A stretch of DNA of 64,000 bases from Serendipita indica DSM 11827 (lineage: Eukaryota > Basidiomycota > Agaricomycetes > Sebacinales > Serendipitaceae). Of this stretch, positions 58,539 through 64,000 are shown piece by piece (the stretch's first letter is position 1; every line of letters begins with the position of its first letter). The position numbers were made by a program, and so were the translations under genes. The stretch spans positions 1,550,001 to 1,614,000 of the forward strand of contig CAJVGD010000001.1 of assembly GCA_910890315.1 (NCBI GenBank). Reading direction: 5' to 3'. The notes below the pieces were generated by a model that was given only the letters and a program-made list of their open reading frames with translations, was not told the DNA's origin and did no database searches.

Positions 58539-60190
58539 ATGGACGGCTTGGGCCCACAGGACGGCCTCCAGCGCCAGTCGTCATCTCTGTTTGACTCTCC
58601 GTACTACAACACATCGCCAAATGGCCACGCAAATAGCACCTCTATGAACTGGAATGTTCATACAGCCCATTTTTCGGCTGGTGTGAGCCCACATCAAGCC
58701 CAAACGCATGCTCTTCCACCGTCGTCGGACGCTCTGGCCGCGATGTCAAGCTCGAGTGGCAATGTCGGCCAAAGTACTCAAAATGGGACTCAGGGTATTC
58801 TCACTCGACGCCAACGAGCTGCGCTCAGCGTCGGTCGGGGCATGGAGAGTGCTACTGCTCAGGCAAGTTAGGATCACGCTGATTTCAGGCTAACTTCTAA
58901 CGTCTTCGAAGCAGATGTTTTCTATCGGAGACACTATGCAGTACCCGTCCATGTTTGCAATGTCCGCATCGCTCTCGTCGCTGCCGACGCACGACACTCG
59001 GGCAATTTCACCCTCCGCCAGTCTGAGTGCAAATCCGGCGGACATATCACCGCTTGCACGGCGTGCTCACTCACGTCACATCTCATTGAACTCTGCCTTT
59101 GAGCCCGAACCCCTTACCCTCAGCCCTACGTCAACGTATTCTCGAGGGTCCCGGCCATATGTTCGCGCGAGCTCGCCAGCGTCTAGTATCGCCAGTTCAT
59201 CCGTCACATCAATTAGTGGGAGCATAAGCGCACATAGCCAGTCAACATGGTCATCGACCAATGAGTCTTCGCCGTCACGGGTGCTCGATGCAGACGACCT
59301 ATCCTCGAGCGCTTCTCCGGACGGGAACAGGTCTGCCCGTGAGAAGCACACGAAGAATAAACTGCGGAACGCGGATAGGAAAGCCATGTGCATCTATGCA
59401 ACTGAGAACCCAAACGTCCGTCAAGAAGATATTGCCGTTCGATTTGGCGTTGAACGAAGCACCGTCTCCAAAGTCCTCAAGGTATGCATATCAGTCATTC
59501 ATTCTACATCTCACTCATGTTTCATAGAACAAGGCGCAATGGCTAAGCATAGAGGACGAGGAGGAACTAAAAATCGCTAAGCACAGGTTAGCGCGCGCCT
59601 TTGTTGCCGAAATTATACCATGACTGACGCTGAGTAGGCCAACCAAGTTTCCCGAGATCGAAAAGGACGTTCTTCAATGGGTCCAAGAACGAGTTGCGGC
59701 CGGCGAAATTGTGTCAGATGCTGGGCTCAAAGAACAGGCGAAACTGTCGGCACGACGATATGGAATTGGCGAGGACATGTTCAAGGCGTCCGGCGGTTGG
59801 ATAGAAAACTTCAAGAACCGGAATCGTATAAAACGAGGGCGAATCAACCCACCGCGGTCGGAGCGCTCTCGATTGCAGACGTCTGACAGCGTTTCCATCG
59901 CATCACCTGCCGATGATCCCAAGTTTGTGGATTCGGTTCGGCCCATGTTCAACGCACTGTCCATGGGGGACCCTTCGAGGCTTGCCCACGCGACGCCTGT
60001 CGAGCACGCTTATGCGACACGGAGCAAGACAATCAACGCTTATGAGCTGCAGCAATCGGTTGAAACCTTGAACACCTTTCTCTACGAGGTGTATCCAGAG
60101 GGCTTCACCGCCGAGGAGCGGAGCGTTTTCAACGCCATCAAAGAGCGAACTGCACGATGGGCCATAGAGCAAATGCGAACTGGCCTTTAG
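58539..60190 (+). CDS. CENP-B-type HTH DNA-binding protein without transposase domain
   Basis: The ATG at 58539 opens MDGLGPQDGLQRQSSS. A GC-AG intron (58863-58914) joins MESATAQ in phase to MFSIGDTMQYPS. After a Ser-rich region the DNA-binding part begins. First is a psq/CENP-B N-terminal HTH (KLRNADRKAMCIYATENPNV, QEDIAVRFGVERSTVSKVLK, then an intron and NKAQWLSIE). Second is a Tc5/CENP-B-type HTH (KFPEIEKDVLQWVQERV, GLKEQAKLSARRYGI, GGWIENFKNRNRIKRGR). These two domains are those of pogo/Tigger transposases, but no DDE catalytic domain follows. The C-terminal 110 residues instead have a helical module (YELQQSVETLNTFLYEV, ERTARWAIEQMRTGL). It thus resembles host centromere or ARS-binding proteins (Abp1/Cbh-like) derived from transposases. 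A nuclear role is inferred. Confidence 0.8.
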
Positions 60191-60317
60191 CTGTCTGAGT
60201 TTTTCGTCTAGTCTATTTTTTGTGTGTACACCGGCTCTAGGATGGTTTGTCGGAGTTTGAACTTGAGCATTCTTGAATCCCAACCACATCGTCGTCGAGC
60301 CGGCCCTCTGACGCGTC

Positions 60318-63030
60318 ATGAGCGACACGACTCCTGAAAATATCACGTCTAATGTGTTCTCCATGACCGATGAATCGCTGGCCAACCGCTACAAATTTGT
60401 GAAAGAGGTGTGTGCTGGTGACAATAAAGCGTGGATAACGCGCTCATTTACTTGTGTCTCCGATAGCATGGTGTAGGAAACTGGGGGTGAGTACTTTTGG
60501 ACGCGTTATCGAGATCTGTTGGCAGCTGCCTGCGCGAGGGCGTCGACGACGGCGTGCTAACGCTCGGATAATTGCAGGAGCGTCTGGCTAGCTACCGACA
60601 AGACATCTGCATCTCAAGCTGAAGGTCATCCCAAAGTTGCAATCAAGGTTGTCCATCGCTCCAAGACGCAGACAACAGCGGCGCGAGTGCGCGCATTGTA
60701 CGTGTTCAGGATCCGGTGCATTCTCCTACTGACTCGCACAGGTGGAATGAGATGAAGGTCGTACGCTCCTTCAAGGAAGACTGTCATCCCTCGATTGTCA
60801 AATTTCATGAATTTATTATTTCCCCAAGCTATGCTCTGATCGTCATGTCAGTGCTATTCTATGCTCCTTTTTTGAATGCGCACTCAAGAGTTATGCAGGG
60901 AATTTTTGCCAAAAGCGTTGCCCGTGCCCGCCGCTGAAACACAAGCCAAAACGTGGTTCGTGTCACTGAGTTCGGCCGTTCACTTCCTTCACGAGCACGG
61001 GGTCGTGCATAACGATATCAAGTGCGCAACACGCTGTACTCATTGACAGTATTGACGGTATCATAGGCCCGCAAACATTTTATTGTCGAAAGAGGGTGTT
61101 CCAAAACTGGTCGATTTTGGCTTCTCCGAATGTTATGGTTTATCCACACCGGACGCGTTTCGGTCGTCTCTTGCTTATGGAACACCTGAATACCTCAGCC
61201 CCGAACGTGCTCGAGGCCAATTTCACGATTCTCGCAAGTCTGATGTATGGGCACTGGGAGTCACCTTTTTCGAGATTATCATGGGTCGTACGCCATTTGA
61301 AAGCGATCGTGGCGAGCAATTCATCTCCAAGGACGAGCTGGATATATATTGGAAGCGCACCTACAAGGGCAAGTGGCTAGTCTCAAACAACGAGAGCATT
61401 CGCAAGAAAATGAGCAGGCCGTTGGAATCTCTCTTACGTCGAATGCTTGCTCCAAACGCCGATGTTCGGGTTACAGCCTCTCAAATTGTCTCTGACCCTT
61501 ACTGGTCAACTCAAAGTATGCCTTTTCTGTCATTCGGGTCCAAGCCTGACCGTAGTATGCATAGCCATCGACTGCTTGATACCATCCAGTGATTCGGAAA
61601 CGGTAACAAAACGACTAGGCAACCCTACACGAGCAACTCTCAGCTCAAAGTCCAATGCAAGAAATTCGGGTCGAGCATCCGTCAACAAGACTCGTGCTTC
61701 GAATGACTACTCTAGTGGCAAGGAGAACCGTCCGCCACAACCAAAGTCGCCAACCCTTCGCCATATGGGTTTGAGTATCAACGCTGGTTCTCGTAACGTC
61801 GAAGGTACGCCTGCAACCAGCTTGATTCCAATACCTAACCCTGTCATAGTCCGATCACCTTCACTTTGTAACCAGGAATCCACGGGTGTCAGGGAGATTG
61901 CTGAAAAACACGTAAAGCAGATCCCTATTTGTGAGGATCAAGTCGAAGGTGAATCCCATTCTTATCGCACGGTAGGGTCTTATGTCTTTGCAGGAGCTGC
62001 TCAAGGAGTCAAGGATGCAGTCGCTGGGAGTACCTCGCAGTCATTGCCACCACTTCCAGCGATCGGGATTCCCTTTCATACCCGCATGCGTGCAAGCGAC
62101 GCTATCATCTCTGCAAGCACTCAACCTCGTGCCGTAGGATTCTCAGTAGATCTGAACTCACCTCAGCAACTCCACGGGCGTCGCGCATTGCGACATATGG
62201 CCTCTGATCAGTATCCCTTCAATGAAAGGTCCATCGACGGTGCTCGTGTAGAGGCCACAGAATCCCGGCATAGCTTGCGCACTGTTCGGAGGACGAGGAG
62301 TGATATGGAGATGACTCAATCGAGCCAGCCTAACGGCACCACGGCCAATGGTAAGTAGCTGTTGTTCCTGTGTTGGTCCCTATTGACACGTTGGATAGGC
62401 CATTTGCATAAGCGTACACCGTCGTACAACTCGTTGGCCATTGAACGCGCCAATATTGTCGCCATTCCAGAAGTTCATGTCGAGGAAGCAGACGATCTGA
62501 ATACCGTAGTCGCAACGGATTCTGATGCAACGAGAAACGACGATTCTGAAAGCTAGTGAGAACAAGCGTTTATTTGATGGGCTGAAGCTGACCCATGAAC
62601 TAGCTATGATCGACTCTTGGTCGAAAGTCATGACGTTGAACGAGTCGGTAAAGGATACCAATCCAACCTATGCACCCGCAACGACCACAAAACGAGCCGC
62701 AAATCTGCTGCGCCATCCTCCTTCAATGCCCCTCCATCTGAACTCAAGAAAAAGATTTCGACGTCCCAATTTTTGAATAGTGTTCGTGAACAAGCAAGAC
62801 CCCGACGAAAGATGCGCCAAGCAGCCTCGTTTGATGGGATTGGGGTTATGCGCCGACAAGAGACTCCAAACCTTGCTCGCCCGAGACCAGTGTCAGCCAA
62901 CTTGGAGGCGATGTCAGCTCATAATGACCTTGCGAAGAGCAAGGAAAAGAAGAAATCCGTGGCTGGAACGATGTACAAAGCCCTGCTTACCCTAGTGGGT
63001 GCCAGAGAGAAGCCTCCCAAGGCACACTAG
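60318..63030 (+). CDS. Ser/Thr protein kinase, non-RD type
   Basis: The ATG at 60318 opens MSDTTPENITSNVF. Short exons then give the Gly loop HGVGNWG and SVWLATDK, the VAIK lysine (PKVAIKVVHRSK), WNEMKVVRSFKEDCHPSIVK (alphaC Glu), and FLHEHGVVHNDIK followed by PANILL. In the catalytic loop Asn replaces the Arg of HRD (HND), so activation-loop phosphorylation may not be needed. DFGFSE and GTPEYLSPERARG mark the activation segment, and SDVWALGVTFFEIIMGRTPF is subdomain IX. The domain closes at about 61510. After introns, about 400 disordered residues carry Ser/Arg-rich and KEN-like (GKENRPP) motifs. The last intron (62555-62602, GTGAGA to AACTAG) joins in phase to YYDRLLVESHDVERV, and the protein ends in AREKPPKAH, TAG at 63030. 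The KEN motif suggests cell-cycle-regulated degradation (inference). Substrate unknown. Confidence 0.82.
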
Positions 63031-63673
63031 GGTTCTGTGCTTATCACGCGCAGCCTCTTCCATCCATGAAACGATAGGCGAGTGTGACTCGTGATGCTAC
63101 CCGAGCCACGATGCCGCGCCACGACTTTTTTGCATGTCCGAGGATGATCATAGCAACACCATAAACGACCTCGTGACCACAGCCATAATATTATAGACGT
63201 CTACCGTGTCCTCTGCTGGCTGTCTGGAGAGCCATCTCGGCGCCGGTGCGAGCCTGGCCGCACTCCTCCTTACATGCACCCAGGGCAGACTTATTAGCAG
63301 TATGTATTCTCGTCCACTGCCTTATTCTTGACATTATGCCGTAACTGTATCATCTTCTTGCCCACCCCACCCACATCTCGCTCCGCAGTGCTGTATTCTT
63401 GGAGTTTAGTCTTTCCACCACAAATACAGTTTTTTATTTTCGCATGACCGAGTCCTTGTCGCCGCCTGATGGGCAGCCAGCCCGCTTTCGTCGCGCCGGA
63501 CGGGCCCTGCCCTAAGTTCGGCCCTGATGCCCAGAAAGGTACATTTCTATCACTTCCTGGACCGCACCACACTCGTTCAGATACCCAGTGCCCTCCAAAA
63601 ATGGGCTTTTATCCAGTAAATATGACCTCTGAGGTCCGCTACACCTCTGACGAGTGATCTAGTTCCATATTAG
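63031..63673. other. Intergenic region and unresolved 5' end of the antiporter gene
   Basis: About 640 bp after the kinase stop. The far end must contain the start of the antiporter: an ATG at 63469 followed by 20-odd codons and a GTACAT donor at 63540 is one candidate, an ATG at 63601 another. Neither joins to the exon at 63674 in the needed phase without a further unseen step, so I leave the start open. Confidence 0.4.
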
Positions 63674-64000
63674 TGTGGCGATCATTACCTATGTCGTCCT
63701 CGGCGGCTTTACCGTGTTTGTGAGTATCTCTAATATTCTAAGAACGCCATTTTCGATGATTATACTACCGTCGACGCTCATGCTAACTGTTGGCCGCTCT
63801 AGTTTGGAATGTTCAGTTTGCTTATCCGTGAAAAAGTACGCACCACGCTCGTCCACGGCCCAACGCATACTCATCTGCTATACCAGCTCTATCTCGGAGA
63901 GTCAATAGTAGCATTCCTGTTCGGTGTCATCATTGGTGCGCCCACCACCTTTCGTCCGTTTCTCAGCCCGCTCACATTCACACCTCACAGGCCCATATGG
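63674..64000 (+). CDS. NHA1: Na+/H+ antiporter, NHA1 family (5' part, cut by right edge)
   Basis: Three internal exons splice cleanly. They are 63674-63719 (VAIITYVVLGGFTVF), 63803-63835 (FGMFSLLIREK) and 63887-63935 (LYLGESIVAFLFGVIIG), then a fourth from 63991 (PY...) that runs off the window. Joined, they give the first transmembrane segment and the REKLYLGE...GVIIGP block that opens the fungal plasma-membrane Na+/H+ antiporters, which expel Na+ and K+ in exchange for protons. The intron 63836-63886 removes a stretch that would otherwise interrupt this conserved block, which supports the model. The start codon upstream is not resolved. More than 90% of the protein is outside the window. 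Confidence 0.75.

Noticed and set aside
1-64000. tRNA, rRNA, CRISPR arrays, virus-like elements, intact transposons
   Set aside because: I looked for clover-leaf anticodon arms, direct-repeat arrays, long terminal repeats, reverse transcriptase or DDE motifs and saw none I could support. A covariance-model and repeat search would be needed to exclude short or decayed ones.

Overview
The window looks like nuclear DNA of a filamentous basidiomycete (Agaricomycetes). Genes are dense on both strands and broken by many introns of about 45-60 nt with GT(R)NGT donors and CTNAN-like branch sites. Several products are typical of mushroom-forming fungi: a DUF6535-like membrane protein, tandem metacaspases, a serine-rich GPI-type cupredoxin and a Zn2Cys6 regulator. 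A Rhizoctonia/Ceratobasidium-like host is my guess; no rRNA or marker gene proves it.

Layout. 0-11 kb is accessory: the tail of one metacaspase, a complete metacaspase (613-2609), an unknown gene diverging from a DUF6535-like membrane protein (2808-5548), another metacaspase (6040-7697) and a Zn2Cys6 regulator whose zinc cluster needs a 6-nt micro-exon (7939-10977). 11-25 kb holds an F-box protein, two divergent paralogues of a COG2907-like FAD oxidoreductase (13162-15128 minus; 22769-24713 plus) and, between them, TOM22, a ZNF511-like zinc finger protein, an MRX19-type mitochondrial K+/H+ exchange protein, an unknown gene and a small secretory protein.

25-45 kb is mostly housekeeping: borealin, a cupredoxin with a prion-like repeat, a RecB-like nuclease/SF1 helicase fusion, an OGFr-domain protein, GRASP, the SUMO E1 subunit AOS1, a Pro-rich membrane protein, SAS10/UTP3, a mitochondrial coiled-coil protein and a Mei2-like two-RRM protein. 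45-64 kb has the nuclear-pore basket protein TPR/MLP1, a PHD finger protein, delta-12 fatty acid desaturase, SGD1/NOM1, a CENP-B-type DNA-binding protein without transposase, a non-RD Ser/Thr kinase and the 5' part of an NHA1-type Na+/H+ antiporter cut by the right edge.

The genes are not one pathway, but themes recur: ribosome biogenesis (SAS10, SGD1), mitochondria (TOM22, MRX19-like, the 42 kb protein), chromosome and nucleus (borealin, TPR, CENP-B-like, SUMO E1) and a possible cell-death island on the left. Neighbours are often divergent with under 200 bp between start codons, or convergent with stop codons under 30 bp apart. The most notable sequence-level signals are three GC-AG introns with identical GCAAGT donors, the zinc-ligand micro-exon, and a one-base reading-frame break in AOS1. 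No tRNA, rRNA, CRISPR array, virus-like element or intact transposon was recognised.
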